Below are positions 33,233-41,521 of a stretch of DNA of 49,237 bases, one piece after another (within the stretch, counting starts at the first letter, position 1; each line of letters begins with the position of its first letter). Position numbers and translations under genes: made by a program. This DNA is from Candidatus Galloscillospira excrementipullorum (GTDB lineage: Bacteria; Bacillota; Clostridia; Oscillospirales; Feifaniaceae), in NCBI GenBank assembly GCA_018714125.1, contig DVNV01000019.1, forward strand, positions 1-49,237, given 5' to 3'. The notes under the pieces were generated by a model, which saw only the letters and a program-made list of their open reading frames with translations, was not told the DNA's origin and did not search any database.

Positions 33233-33241
33233 TGCTACAAT
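33233..33241 (+). promoter_or_regulatory. Extended -10 promoter of the membrane-anchored HTH gene
   Basis: TGC TACAAT at 33233-33241 lies 60 bases before the start codon. The best -35 at 17 bases (TGGAGC) is weak. A TTGACA at 33188 is too far away. Confidence 0.5.
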
Positions 33242-33300
33242 ACTGCTAAGCAAGACGGCCTCTTGACACCTTCTCAACACTTACGGAAAGGATTTTTGCC

Positions 33301-34251
33301 ATGAATCTCGCACAAAACATTCAGATGCTGCGGCGGCGCGCCTGCCTGTCGCAGGAGGAGCTCGCCTCACAGCTCGGCGTCAGCCGGCAGTCGGTCTCCA
33401 AGTGGGAGTCTGACGCAGCCACCCCCGAGCTCGACAAGCTCACCCAGATGGCGCACCTCTTTCACGTCAGTCTTGATGAGCTGGTGGGGGAGCTGCCGCC
33501 GGAAGACGCCGCCCCACAGCAGCCCGGGCAGCCGCCGGCCGCCGCTCCCGCAGGCCGGAAACGGCGCATGCTGCCGTGGCTCTTGTGGGCGGCATCGGCG
33601 CTGCTTTGCCTGTGGCTGGGCGCCGCCTTTTTCTCGCCCTCCCCTTCGGAGCAGCCCATGGAGCCCTCCCTCTCTGAGGTGCAAACCCTCTCGCTTCCCG
33701 CGCTGCGGCAGTCTCTCGTGGCCACCTTTTTTGATTTGGCCGCCGCAGAGCGCTTTGACTACGTCCCCTTTTTCCCGGAGGGAGACCCGCCCAGGCATGC
33801 CAATGAGTATCTTCTCTATGCCTTCGCCCTGCGACTTGACGAGTGGGGAGACGAAAAGGGCCGCATGACAGAGCAGTATGTGGAGGAGACCGTGCGCACT
33901 CACTTTGATCGCTACAACATCGCCCACGGCCCTCTCGTCAAAACCTGGGATTACGACGCCGAGACCGGCATCTACACCGCCATCCCCCAGGGCATCAAAA
34001 GCCTGCCCATGTGTTCCCTGCGCGACTTTCGCTTCTCCATTCGCGACGGCAGCCCTCTGTTTGACGTCACGCTTGATTTTTGCTCCTTCGACGGCGTCGA
34101 ACCCGGCCCCGATGAGGCGGCCCAGGTTCGCCAGTCCCTTCTGGAAGGGGATTTTTCCTATCTGAAAGTTCAGTCCACCGAGCGCTTTCTCTTTACCGTG
34201 GACGAGGAGGGCGTGCTGCGCTATCTGGCTCACGAGAGTGTGGCCTCCTGA
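33301..34251 (+). CDS. XRE-type HTH regulator with a membrane anchor and C-terminal domain (316 aa)
   Basis: Residues 1-62 form a Cro/C1 helix-turn-helix (LSQEELASQLGVSRQSVSKW with the usual KLTQMAHLFHVSLDEL). A Pro/Ala linker leads to one hydrophobic segment at about 89-112 (MLPWLLWAASALLCLWLG). The remaining 200 residues would lie outside the cell and show no family I recognise; they contain many aromatic and acidic residues (FDYVPFFPEGD). The layout suggests a one-component regulator that senses an extracellular state and binds DNA at the membrane. GGAAAGGA precedes the ATG. A target is not apparent; the neighbouring permease is an obvious candidate. Confidence 0.8.
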   Translation: MNLAQNIQMLRRRACLSQEELASQLGVSRQSVSKWESDAATPELDKLTQMAHLFHVSLDELVGELPPEDAAPQQPGQPPAAAPAGRKRRMLPWLLWAASALLCLWLGAAFFSPSPSEQPMEPSLSEVQTLSLPALRQSLVATFFDLAAAERFDYVPFFPEGDPPRHANEYLLYAFALRLDEWGDEKGRMTEQYVEETVRTHFDRYNIAHGPLVKTWDYDAETGIYTAIPQGIKSLPMCSLRDFRFSIRDGSPLFDVTLDFCSFDGVEPGPDEAAQVRQSLLEGDFSYLKVQSTERFLFTVDEEGVLRYLAHESVAS

Positions 34252-34334
34252 CCCCTCTTTTGAAAAACCCCTCCAAGCCGCCTGCCGGCGTCTGCGTCCG
34301 GCCCGTTCCACGGTGTGTTCCCATCCTGCTAAAA

Positions 34335-34376
34335 ATAAAAAAGGCTGCCTCTTGTCGGAGGCAGCCCTTCTTTTTG
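34335..34376. terminator. Bidirectional terminator
   Basis: GGCTGCCTC pairs with GAGGCAGCC around TTGTCG, with an A run before and CTTCTTTTT after. It separates two convergent genes. Confidence 0.75.
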
Positions 34377-34538
34377 AAGCCTCCCCTTTTGGGGGCACCG
34401 CGTGCCTCCTGGAGCTGCTTTTTGAGGAGAAAATGGCCGCAAAAAGGGCCGGCAAACCTGCTGCCCGCCCCTTGTTTTTGCACCCTGAAAAAGGCCTTTC
34501 CCGGCCCCCCTCAGGCAACGCACCTCTCCCCTTGCGCC

Positions 34539-35171
34539 TCAGAGGGCGTCCGATGCAAGGGCCCCTTCCTGGAGCTCCTGCTGCGCACAACCTGCCGGCC
34601 CCTTCTCCTGCACAGCGTCCCCTGCTTTGCAGCTCTCATCCCTTGGCATCTGCCGCAGCTCTTCGTCCGGCCGTTCCCAGACGGAGCCGCACAGCAGTTC
34701 CATTCCCAAAATGACAATGTGCATGGTGATTTTTTGCTCATGGTGAAAGAGCAGCATCATGCCCAGCACAAGTTGAACGGCCGCCTCCGCCAGCAGCAAA
34801 AACCAACCCTGTTTTTGCGTCATGCGGTAAATGGCCCGGTTGAGCAGGCGCGTTCCCTTCAAAATCCCCATCAGCCCCCAGATGCAGCCAATCATGGCCA
34901 TGGCATGGCTGCGCATCAGCAGGATGGCGGGCCCCAGCACCAGAAAAACCAGGGCAATGGCCGTGTCCATGGTCTCGGGGTTTTTGTGCTCCTCGTCGCG
35001 CAGCGCAAAGGGAAGCTGCAGCAGCCCCGTCACCGTCATCACGCTGCCCAGCATTACCGGAAGGCTTTTGGTCAGATGTCCGGGAAAGACAATGCAGACA
35101 ACCCCGCTCAAGGGCAGCAGCACTCTCCTCAATCCCCGAAGCTTCTGCCAGATTCCCGGAAAACAGTTCAT
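34539..35171 (-). CDS. DUF308/HdeD-like membrane protein (210 aa)
   Basis: Six hydrophobic segments are visible, in three pairs: about residues 14-32, 38-58, 70-88, 92-108, 118-140 and 147-165. This matches the repeated helix-hairpin layout of HdeD/DUF308 membrane proteins, whose relatives help with acid resistance in enterobacteria. The C-terminal 50 residues are charged and probably cytoplasmic. A GGAGGGG site precedes the ATG at 35171. The gene has its own promoter, so it is probably a single-gene unit. The function here is not known. Confidence 0.7.
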   Translation of the reverse strand: MNCFPGIWQKLRGLRRVLLPLSGVVCIVFPGHLTKSLPVMLGSVMTVTGLLQLPFALRDEEHKNPETMDTAIALVFLVLGPAILLMRSHAMAMIGCIWGLMGILKGTRLLNRAIYRMTQKQGWFLLLAEAAVQLVLGMMLLFHHEQKITMHIVILGMELLCGSVWERPDEELRQMPRDESCKAGDAVQEKGPAGCAQQELQEGALASDAL

Positions 35172-35221
35172 GCAACCCCTCCATTTTGTCCAAACTTTGT
35201 CCTAAATCTCTCTTTTGATAC

Positions 35222-35251
35222 ATTATATCGCATATATTCCGTTTTGTGCAA
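35222..35251 (-). promoter_or_regulatory. Promoter of the DUF308-like gene
   Basis: TTGCAC (35246-35251) and TATAAT (35222-35227), 18 bases apart on the minus strand. Confidence 0.65.
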
Positions 35252-35302
35252 CAATATTCCTGTTTTTGACCTTCTCCCTCTCTCTGTCTTCTCCGGCAAG
35301 CC

Positions 35303-35346
35303 AAAACGCCGTGGGCGTGTGCATCAGCACCCGCCCACGGCGTTTT
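35303..35346. terminator. Terminator between two membrane-protein genes
   Basis: AAAACGCCGTGGGC (35303-35316) pairs perfectly with GCCCACGGCGTTTT (35333-35346). On the minus strand it ends the small membrane protein gene. Confidence 0.85.
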
Positions 35347-35377
35347 CCCATCGCTTATTCAATTCAAGACATCCGAT

Positions 35378-35638
35378 TCAAAATCTGCCCTGATGCAGCT
35401 CCTTTTGCTGCTCCTCCTGCGCCTCAAAAACCTCTATCACCCGGCGCAGCGTTTCACTGAGCAGCAGCGTAAACGCCGCCGCCGCGACCTTGAGCCACCA
35501 TCCTGCGGCAACGGCCTCTTTTGGTCCATGCCCAAAAAATTTCCAAAACCCCAGCAGGCAGACAATCAGCAGCACGCCGGCCAAAATCCGCAGAAAGTTG
35601 CGCCATTCCCTCAATGCCTTGAGCTTGAATTCGACCAT
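35378..35638 (-). CDS. Small two-helix membrane protein (86 aa)
   Basis: The protein has a basic N-terminal segment (KLKALREWRNFL), then two hydrophobic stretches (about residues 17-34 and 44-60), and a charged C-terminus (EVFEAQEEQQKELHQ) that may form a short coiled coil. It is a member of no family I recognise. AGGAGG stands 6 bases before the ATG, so it is almost certainly translated. Its upstream region (35668-35681) shares a 14-base word with the pncB promoter, which hints that it might be controlled with NAD salvage. Confidence 0.7.
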   Translation of the reverse strand: MVEFKLKALREWRNFLRILAGVLLIVCLLGFWKFFGHGPKEAVAAGWWLKVAAAAFTLLLSETLRRVIEVFEAQEEQQKELHQGRF

Positions 35639-35667
35639 TTTAGCCTCCTTTTGAACGGGTATATGCC

Positions 35668-35681
35668 CATTTTGTAATATC
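35668..35681. promoter_or_regulatory. 14-base word shared with the pncB promoter
   Basis: CATTTTGTAATATC occurs here and at 38146-38159. Here it is part of an inverted repeat: TTGTAATA near 35672 and TATTACAA near 35690. The location is upstream of the small membrane gene. It may be an operator; no regulator is named. Confidence 0.4.
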
Positions 35682-35741
35682 AGATTGTATTATTACAAAT
35701 TGTTTAGAATTTTAACCCTTTTTGTCAAGCGGGAGCAGGGC

Positions 35742-36476
35742 TTATTCCCCATAGCGATTGACAGGCTGTCTCTTGTGATGGCTTCTTGCGTGGTACCCTG
35801 CAATGATGGCGTCGGCTTTGTCGTTGCCGCAGCTTCCCTTTTGCATCACGGCGTCGACCTGGGCATAGCTCACGCCCATGTCGGCCTCGTCGGTCTGACC
35901 TTCAAACAGGCCGGCGGAGGGGGCTTTTTTGATGATGTTTTCGGGGGCCTTCAAATAAGTGAGAAATTCATAGATTTCGGTCACCGAGAGGTCGGCGATG
36001 GGGTTGAAATCGTAGGCCCCGTCGCCCCACTTGGTGAAGTAGCCCATATAGTACTCGCTCTTGTTGCCGGTTCCGGCCACAAGATACCCCCTGCTTTGTG
36101 CAATGGCATACAGCGTGGTCATGCGCAGTCTGGGGGCGATGTTGGTGGAGGCCTGCTGCGAGATTTCGGCCACCTTTTCCACGGCCTGCGTCAGGGCGGC
36201 CTTGGTGTCGGAGAGATCCACCACCACGTTTTCGATGCCAAACTGCTCTGCGAGCGCCACGGCGTCGTCAAGGTCCTCCCCGAAGTTGCGCTTTGACTGA
36301 CAAGGCATGCACACTGCCAGCACCTTGTCGGTGGCCTTCTGGCACAAAATGCCCACCAGCGCGGAATCCTTCCCGCCCGAATTGCCAAAGACAATGCCCT
36401 TGGCCCCCGAGCTCTCCAGCAGCTTTCGGATATAGTCCACGCGCTCGCGCAGCTCCTTTTCATAGTCCCGTTTCAT
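35742..36476 (-). CDS. nadE: NAD synthetase (ammonia-dependent), NadE (244 aa)
   Basis: NadE turns nicotinate adenine dinucleotide, ATP and ammonia into NAD+. The ATP-pyrophosphatase loop SGGKDS is at residues 33-38; the family phrases LVAGTGNKSEYYMGYFTKWGD and PIADLSVTEIYEF follow. There is no N-terminal glutaminase domain, so ammonia is the likely nitrogen source. AAAGGAG precedes the ATG. It lies 156 bases after pncB on the same strand, probably in one unit; nadD is not in the window. Confidence 0.95.
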   Translation of the reverse strand: MKRDYEKELRERVDYIRKLLESSGAKGIVFGNSGGKDSALVGILCQKATDKVLAVCMPCQSKRNFGEDLDDAVALAEQFGIENVVVDLSDTKAALTQAVEKVAEISQQASTNIAPRLRMTTLYAIAQSRGYLVAGTGNKSEYYMGYFTKWGDGAYDFNPIADLSVTEIYEFLTYLKAPENIIKKAPSAGLFEGQTDEADMGVSYAQVDAVMQKGSCGNDKADAIIAGYHARSHHKRQPVNRYGE

Positions 36477-36632
36477 CGCGTCCTGCTCCTTTCTTTTGCC
36501 TGCCGTCAGGCTTTTTGCTCCAAAGGCAGGCCCTCTTTGCCCGGCGGGCAGCTCTTTTTTGCCCCGCAGCTTTTTAAGCAGTGCCTCACACCTGCCGAAG
36601 CACCTGTCCTTTGCTTTTTCCCAAAGGACTTT

Positions 36633-38111
36633 TCAGTTGTCTTCCATTGCCTTGCGCTCGGCGTCGTCAAGCAGCTGCTGCTTACTCTCCCACAGCTTTT
36701 GCGAAAGGTCCACATAGTAGTGATGCGGATTTTCAAAGCGCGTCACTTCATCCCACAGTGTCTGCTGCTGCTGGGCACAGTATTCCCTGATTTGCTGCAC
36801 CGTCGGCAGGTCGTAGACCAGACGGCCCTTGTCGAACACCTGCACCATCAAATCCTTGGCCACATAGTTTTTGACCATCTTGCGTTTCCAGGTGAAGTTG
36901 GGGTCAAACAGCAGGTAAGGCTGCGTGTCGTCAAGCTCCTCGTCAAAGACGCACAGCAGGTCGGCGATGGCCTTGCCGTTGTCCCTGTCAAAGAGCCGGT
37001 AGGGACGCTTAAAGTGGGGCGTGGTGATTTTTGTGACGTTTTCGCTGACCTTGATTTTGGGCACCACCTGACCGTCCTTTTCCACTGCGACCAGCTTGTA
37101 GACGCCGCCCAGCACGGGGTCGTTTTTGGAGGTGATCAGCCTTTCTCCCACGCCAAAGCTGTCAACCTGCGCCCCCTGCAGGATGGTGTCGCGGATGATG
37201 TATTCGTCCAGCGAGTTGGAGGCCGTAATCTTGCAGTCGGGGAAGCCGGCCTCGTCGAGAATCTTTCGGGCCTGCTTGCTCAGATAGGCAATGTCTCCCG
37301 AGTCAATGCGGATGCCTGCGGGGCGGAACCCGCGCGGCACCACCTCTTCGTTAAAAATGCGGATGGCATTGGGCAGGCCGCTCTTGAGCACGTTGTAGGT
37401 GTCGACCAGCAAGATGGTGGCGCTGGGATATTCCCTGGCATAGGCGCGAAAAGCCTCAAGCTCACTGTCGAACATCTGCACCCAGGCGTGGGACATGGTG
37501 CCCAGCGCCGGCACGCCGTAGAGCCTGTCGGTGATGGTGCAGGCCGTGCCGATGCAGCCGGCGATGTAGGCGGCGCGTGCGCCCAGCACCGCGCCGGCAT
37601 AGCCCTGCGCACGGCGCGAGCCAAATTCCATCACGGCCCGACCCGCCGCCGCGCGCACGATGCGGCTGGCCTTGGTCGCCACCAGCGTCTGATGGTTGAT
37701 GGTCAAAAGCAGCATGGTCTCCAGCAGATGGGTCTGCACCGCCGGCCCGCGCACCGTCACCAGAGGCTCGTTGGGGAACACCGGCGTGCCCTCCGGCACG
37801 GCCCAAACGTCGCAGCAGAAACGGAAGTTGCGCAGATACTCCAAAAAGCCTTCCGAAAACTGCCCCTTGCCGCGCAGAAACTCGATGTCCTCCTCTGTAA
37901 AGCTCAGGTTGGAAAGATACTCCACCGCCTGCTCCAGCCCCGCCGCAATGGCGTAGCCGCCCCCGTCGGGCAGCTCCCTGAAATACAAATCAAAATAGGT
38001 CGTCTGGTTGTGCATGCCGTTTGCAAAATACGCATTGCCCATCGTCAGCTCATAGTAGTCGCACAGCATGGACAAATTGGGATTGAAAGGATTGTCGTTT
38101 GCAGCACCCAT
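36633..38111 (-). CDS. pncB: Nicotinate phosphoribosyltransferase PncB (492 aa)
   Basis: PncB joins nicotinate and PRPP to form NaMN, the entry of the Preiss-Handler salvage route. The N-terminal substrate region begins PNLSMLCDYYELTMGNAYF. The core holds MEFGSRRAQG, HAWVQMF and the phosphoribosyl-binding segment FRPAGIRIDSGDIAYLS. The length fits the long bacterial form (about 490). I use the ATG at 38111, with a GGAGGG site, because a longer frame has none. Downstream nadE supports NAD salvage. The promoter contains a 14-base word also found near 35668. Confidence 0.95.
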   Translation of the reverse strand: MGAANDNPFNPNLSMLCDYYELTMGNAYFANGMHNQTTYFDLYFRELPDGGGYAIAAGLEQAVEYLSNLSFTEEDIEFLRGKGQFSEGFLEYLRNFRFCCDVWAVPEGTPVFPNEPLVTVRGPAVQTHLLETMLLLTINHQTLVATKASRIVRAAAGRAVMEFGSRRAQGYAGAVLGARAAYIAGCIGTACTITDRLYGVPALGTMSHAWVQMFDSELEAFRAYAREYPSATILLVDTYNVLKSGLPNAIRIFNEEVVPRGFRPAGIRIDSGDIAYLSKQARKILDEAGFPDCKITASNSLDEYIIRDTILQGAQVDSFGVGERLITSKNDPVLGGVYKLVAVEKDGQVVPKIKVSENVTKITTPHFKRPYRLFDRDNGKAIADLLCVFDEELDDTQPYLLFDPNFTWKRKMVKNYVAKDLMVQVFDKGRLVYDLPTVQQIREYCAQQQQTLWDEVTRFENPHHYYVDLSQKLWESKQQLLDDAERKAMEDN

Positions 38112-38137
38112 GGATATTCCCTCCGTTATTTGACTTT

Positions 38138-38172
38138 TTATAATACATTTTGTAATATCTTGTTCAAAAACT
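38138..38172 (-). promoter_or_regulatory. pncB promoter and possible operator
   Basis: On the minus strand, TTGAAC is followed after about 16 bases by TATTAT. The spacer contains GATATTACAAAATG (38146-38159), identical to a word at 35668-35681. A NAD- or nicotinate-responsive repressor is possible, but I cannot name it. Confidence 0.45.
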
Positions 38173-38309
38173 TCCCTTTGTTGTCGATTTTTCGCTGCCG
38201 TCCCCTCGGACACAGCAACCTTGCACGGCGAAAAGCGGCTCCCGCCTGCTGCGGGCTTCATCGTCAGGAAGGGGCGAAAAGGCACTTCCTCCCTGCCCTC
38301 CACCCTCTC

Positions 38310-39995
38310 TTAAAACAGGGTCAGCAGCCCCCCGCTCATCTCGGCGCGCACACGTCCCGAAGTGTCGACAAAGGTCTGGCCCCGAAGGAAAACAGGCGTC
38401 ACCGAAACATCCTCCTTTGACAAGGCGCCCGCACCCTCCACCAGCAAAAACGCGTCATACTGCGTCAGGTCGGCATAATCGGCATATACGCTGCCCGGTG
38501 CCAGAGGGGTCACGGTGGGAATGTCAAGGCTTCCGCACACCTGACGCAGCGCCCCCGTCGTGGCCCACTGGCTTTCGGTGACGCCGTGCAGATGCTCGTG
38601 CCATTCGTAGTTTTGGTCGGGAAGGTAGCAGGGCTGCACACCCACCAGCGCCACCGACGAGGCCTCCTCCGGCAGAACCTGCGCCACGGCCTCAAGCAGG
38701 GCGGCGTCCTGCGCGGCGGTCAGCCTGTAGTCGGCCAGCTCGGGCAGGGTGGCGCACAGCAGCAGCGACAAAGCGGCGCCGCAGAAAGCGCGCCGCGCCG
38801 GCGGCGAAAGCGGCAGCAGGCGCAGGGCAGCGTCGGCAAAAAGGGCGAGCCCCGGCAGGGCGGCACCCAGCGCCCGCAGCCCAATCCAGGGATTTGCAAC
38901 GACAAAAAAGGGGAAAAAGGGGCCAAGGCACAGCAGCACGCCGAGCAGCAGGGCAAGGCCCGGCCCCCGAAGGGCCTCCCGGCGCGCCGTCAAGGCGCCG
39001 CCCTCCCCCAGAGGCTGCCGCAAGGGGGTTTTTGCCGCGCTCTCTTCCGGCGCCGCATCCTTTTGGCGCGCACCGGCCCGAAGGGTTTTCGGGGGCTTTG
39101 CATACAGCATGCCCCAAAGCATCGCCAAAAGCAGCAGCAGCATGGGCAGCGCCGGCCACAGGTTCTCCCAAAACATACGGGGAAAGCGCAGCAGGGCGCG
39201 CAGTGTCAGCGCCGGCACGGCCTTGAACACGGCCACCATCTGCTCCACGACCTGCGGCAGGTGCTGCGTAAAAAAGGCCTCGTCCCGAAAGGGCAGCACC
39301 AGGGAGGTGCGCGCCCCGTAAAGCGCGGAGGGCCCCGCCGCCGCGCACAGCGCGGCATAGATGCCGTAAGCCGCGCAGGGCGAGAGCACCGAAACCGCCC
39401 TCGTGAGCGGCCGCTTTGTCCAAAACAGGCCGCACAGGGCGCTCAGCCCCGCCGCCAGCACAAAACACTGTTCATAAAATCCCGCCGCCAGCAGGCAGCT
39501 CGCAAAAGCCCCCCACAGCAGCCGGGGATTTTGCTGTGCGTCTATAGTGCACAGCCCCGCGCAGGCGGCCAGCACCAGGCCGGGCACAATGCGCGTCGCG
39601 GCCGACAGCCAGTAGGTCGCCTCGAAATTGACCGGCAAAAGCAAAAAAAAACAGGCAAACAGGGGCCCTATGCCCACCATCCTGTCAAACAGCCGCTCAA
39701 AGAGCAGGGCGGCCGCCGTCAGCAGGGCGGCCAGCAGCGCCACGGCGACAAACAGGCAGGGCCAAAAGTGTGACCACACCACAATGTCCGCAAGTCCCGC
39801 AAGCGGCCTTGCGGCAAACAGCCCCAGCGTCTTCACAACCTCGGGCAAAGAGCCCATCAGGTTGGCATAGTTGTAATACTGGATATAGTCGTCAAGCAGG
39901 GGGCGATAGGAAAACCCCAGCATGGCAAAGCGCAGCAGCGCCAGGGCGTAGAGTGCGGCGGCACGGCGCCGGTATGCCCTTTTGTCCCGCGACAC
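38310..39995 (-). CDS. Polytopic membrane protein, possibly GT-C-type glycosyltransferase (561 aa)
   Basis: The protein has roughly ten to twelve hydrophobic segments. The first extracellular loop contains RPLLDDYIQYYNY, an acidic DD-x pattern reminiscent of the catalytic loop in GT-C glycosyltransferases, which use lipid-linked sugars. The last 130 residues are soluble (VALVGVQPCYLPDQNYEW and onward). The best start is the GTG at 39995, preceded by GGGGGAGGG; an ATG 18 codons upstream lacks one. The family is not recognised with confidence. It could equally be an uncharacterised polymer-assembly protein. It has its own promoter. Confidence 0.6.
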   Translation of the reverse strand: MSRDKRAYRRRAAALYALALLRFAMLGFSYRPLLDDYIQYYNYANLMGSLPEVVKTLGLFAARPLAGLADIVVWSHFWPCLFVAVALLAALLTAAALLFERLFDRMVGIGPLFACFFLLLPVNFEATYWLSAATRIVPGLVLAACAGLCTIDAQQNPRLLWGAFASCLLAAGFYEQCFVLAAGLSALCGLFWTKRPLTRAVSVLSPCAAYGIYAALCAAAGPSALYGARTSLVLPFRDEAFFTQHLPQVVEQMVAVFKAVPALTLRALLRFPRMFWENLWPALPMLLLLLAMLWGMLYAKPPKTLRAGARQKDAAPEESAAKTPLRQPLGEGGALTARREALRGPGLALLLGVLLCLGPFFPFFVVANPWIGLRALGAALPGLALFADAALRLLPLSPPARRAFCGAALSLLLCATLPELADYRLTAAQDAALLEAVAQVLPEEASSVALVGVQPCYLPDQNYEWHEHLHGVTESQWATTGALRQVCGSLDIPTVTPLAPGSVYADYADLTQYDAFLLVEGAGALSKEDVSVTPVFLRGQTFVDTSGRVRAEMSGGLLTLF

Positions 39996-40087
39996 GAAAA
40001 TCCCTCCCCCTTTGCTTTCCCTCTTAAAAAAGGCTTCCGCCCTTGGCAAAGCCCGCTTTGCAGGCCTTGTTTTAAGGGTATGGGGCT

Positions 40088-40116
40088 ATTGTATCTCATT
40101 CCCCGGTATTTTGCAA
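40088..40116 (-). promoter_or_regulatory. Promoter of the polytopic membrane protein gene
   Basis: TTGCAA (40111-40116) and TACAAT (40088-40093), 17 bases apart on the minus strand. The rest of the 309-base gap (39996-40304) holds only this and the terminator at 40254-40293. Confidence 0.75.
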
Positions 40117-40253
40117 CCCGAAGCCGTCCGCCCGGGCCTATGGGGCGCCGGGCAGCGCGCGGCAGGCCCCTGCCATTTGCCTGAAAGGCCCTGAAGAGGG
40201 GCCTTCCGAAGCTCTGCCGCCCACGCCCCTTTGCCATCCGACCGCCGCCCTGC

Positions 40254-40293
40254 AAAAAAGACGGCGCGGCCCCTTATAAAGAGGGGCCGCGCC
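40254..40293 (-). terminator. Terminator of the M20 operon
   Basis: GGCGCGGCCCC pairs with GGGGCCGCGCC around a short AT loop. On the minus strand GTCTTTTTTG follows. It stands directly after the last M20 gene. Confidence 0.85.
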
Positions 40294-40304
40294 CTTATCC
40301 CTGC

Positions 40305-41510
40305 TTAACACCCCTGCTGTCCGAGAAACCGGACGGCAAAGGCCAGTCCCGACAGCACGCCAAGCTCCAGCGCGTCGGTATCCAGTTGAAATCTCGGGTT
40401 GTGGTGCGCCGCACCGCAGCCCTTTTGCTCGTTTGCCGCGCCGACAAAGGCAAACATGGAGGGGACGTTTTCCGTAATTGAGCCGAAAGACTCGCTTCCC
40501 ATCCAGCGCGGGCCTGCCGTGACCACGTCGGGCCCGAGCACCTGCGCAATGGCCTCCGAGGCGAGCTGTGAAAGCCCGGCGTCGTTGACGACGGGCGGGG
40601 CAATCATCTCCACCAGCCCCGTCACGCGGCAGTCGGCCGCAGCCAGATGCGCCTCCACCGTCTCGTGCAGCCTGTCGACCATGCGCCGGCCCACGTCGGG
40701 CTCGAAGTAGCGGATGGTGCCGGCAAGCCTTGCCGTGTCGGGAATGACGTTGACCTGGGCGCCTCCGTCGAGCATGCCCAGCGAAAAAACGGCAAACTCT
40801 CCGGGCGGTGCGCACAGCATGGACAGCCCGTCGAGCGCCTGGGCAATCTTCACGGCGCACATCAGGGGGTTTTTGGCCTGGTCGGGGCGCGAGGAATGGC
40901 CGCCCTTGCCCTGGAAGGTATACTCAAACCCGTAGACCCCCGACATTCTGGGCCCCTTTTCAATGGAAATGCGGCCGCAGGGCATGTCGGCATAGTAGTG
41001 GATGGCGTAGGCTGCGTCAAGCCCGAGCTGCTGCGGCATCTTCGCGTTGACCGGCGACGCCATCAGCCGCTCCTCGCCCTGCTCAAAGTAAAACCAGATT
41101 TTCCCGCAAAGCTGCTCCTTCAGGCCGCACAGGATGCGCGCCACCGTGAGCAGCGTGGCCGTGTGCCCGTCGTGCCCGCAGGCGTGGCACACGCCGGGCT
41201 TTCCGGAAACGAGCGGCTTTTTGCCGCTTAAATTGCATTCGTCCTCCTGGACGGGAAGGGCGTCGATGTCGGCCCGAAGCAGCAGCGTTTTGCCGGGGCG
41301 GCCCGTGTCGAGCAGCGCCAGCGTGCCGTTGTCGAGCACGGGGGTGGTGTCAAGGCCCAGCGCGGCCAGCTCCTGCCGGATGAAGGCCGCCGTCTGCCGC
41401 TCCTCGCCCGAGGGCTCGGGGTTTTGGTGCAGCATTTCATAGACCTTGTGGGTGTAGGGCAGCTGCTCTTTGGCTTTGGCGACAAGCAGCCCGGCCGAAA
41501 TGTCTGTCAT
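40305..41510 (-). CDS. M20-family amidohydrolase, third of three (401 aa)
   Basis: M20 amidohydrolases remove acyl groups from N-acylated amino acids using one or two metal ions. Visible are LLLRADIDALPVQ, the CHACGHDGH metal site, the catalytic YFEQGEER, the lid-domain phrase QGKGGHSSRPDQAKNP, and the C-terminal AAHHNPRFQLD. It belongs to the hippurate hydrolase/N-acetyl amino acid deacylase subgroup with no signal peptide, so it acts in the cytoplasm. It starts 11 bases after the second copy. The preference among acyl amino acids cannot be read. Confidence 0.9.
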   Translation of the reverse strand: MTDISAGLLVAKAKEQLPYTHKVYEMLHQNPEPSGEERQTAAFIRQELAALGLDTTPVLDNGTLALLDTGRPGKTLLLRADIDALPVQEDECNLSGKKPLVSGKPGVCHACGHDGHTATLLTVARILCGLKEQLCGKIWFYFEQGEERLMASPVNAKMPQQLGLDAAYAIHYYADMPCGRISIEKGPRMSGVYGFEYTFQGKGGHSSRPDQAKNPLMCAVKIAQALDGLSMLCAPPGEFAVFSLGMLDGGAQVNVIPDTARLAGTIRYFEPDVGRRMVDRLHETVEAHLAAADCRVTGLVEMIAPPVVNDAGLSQLASEAIAQVLGPDVVTAGPRWMGSESFGSITENVPSMFAFVGAANEQKGCGAAHHNPRFQLDTDALELGVLSGLAFAVRFLGQQGC

Positions 41511-41521
41511 GCCCTCACCCC

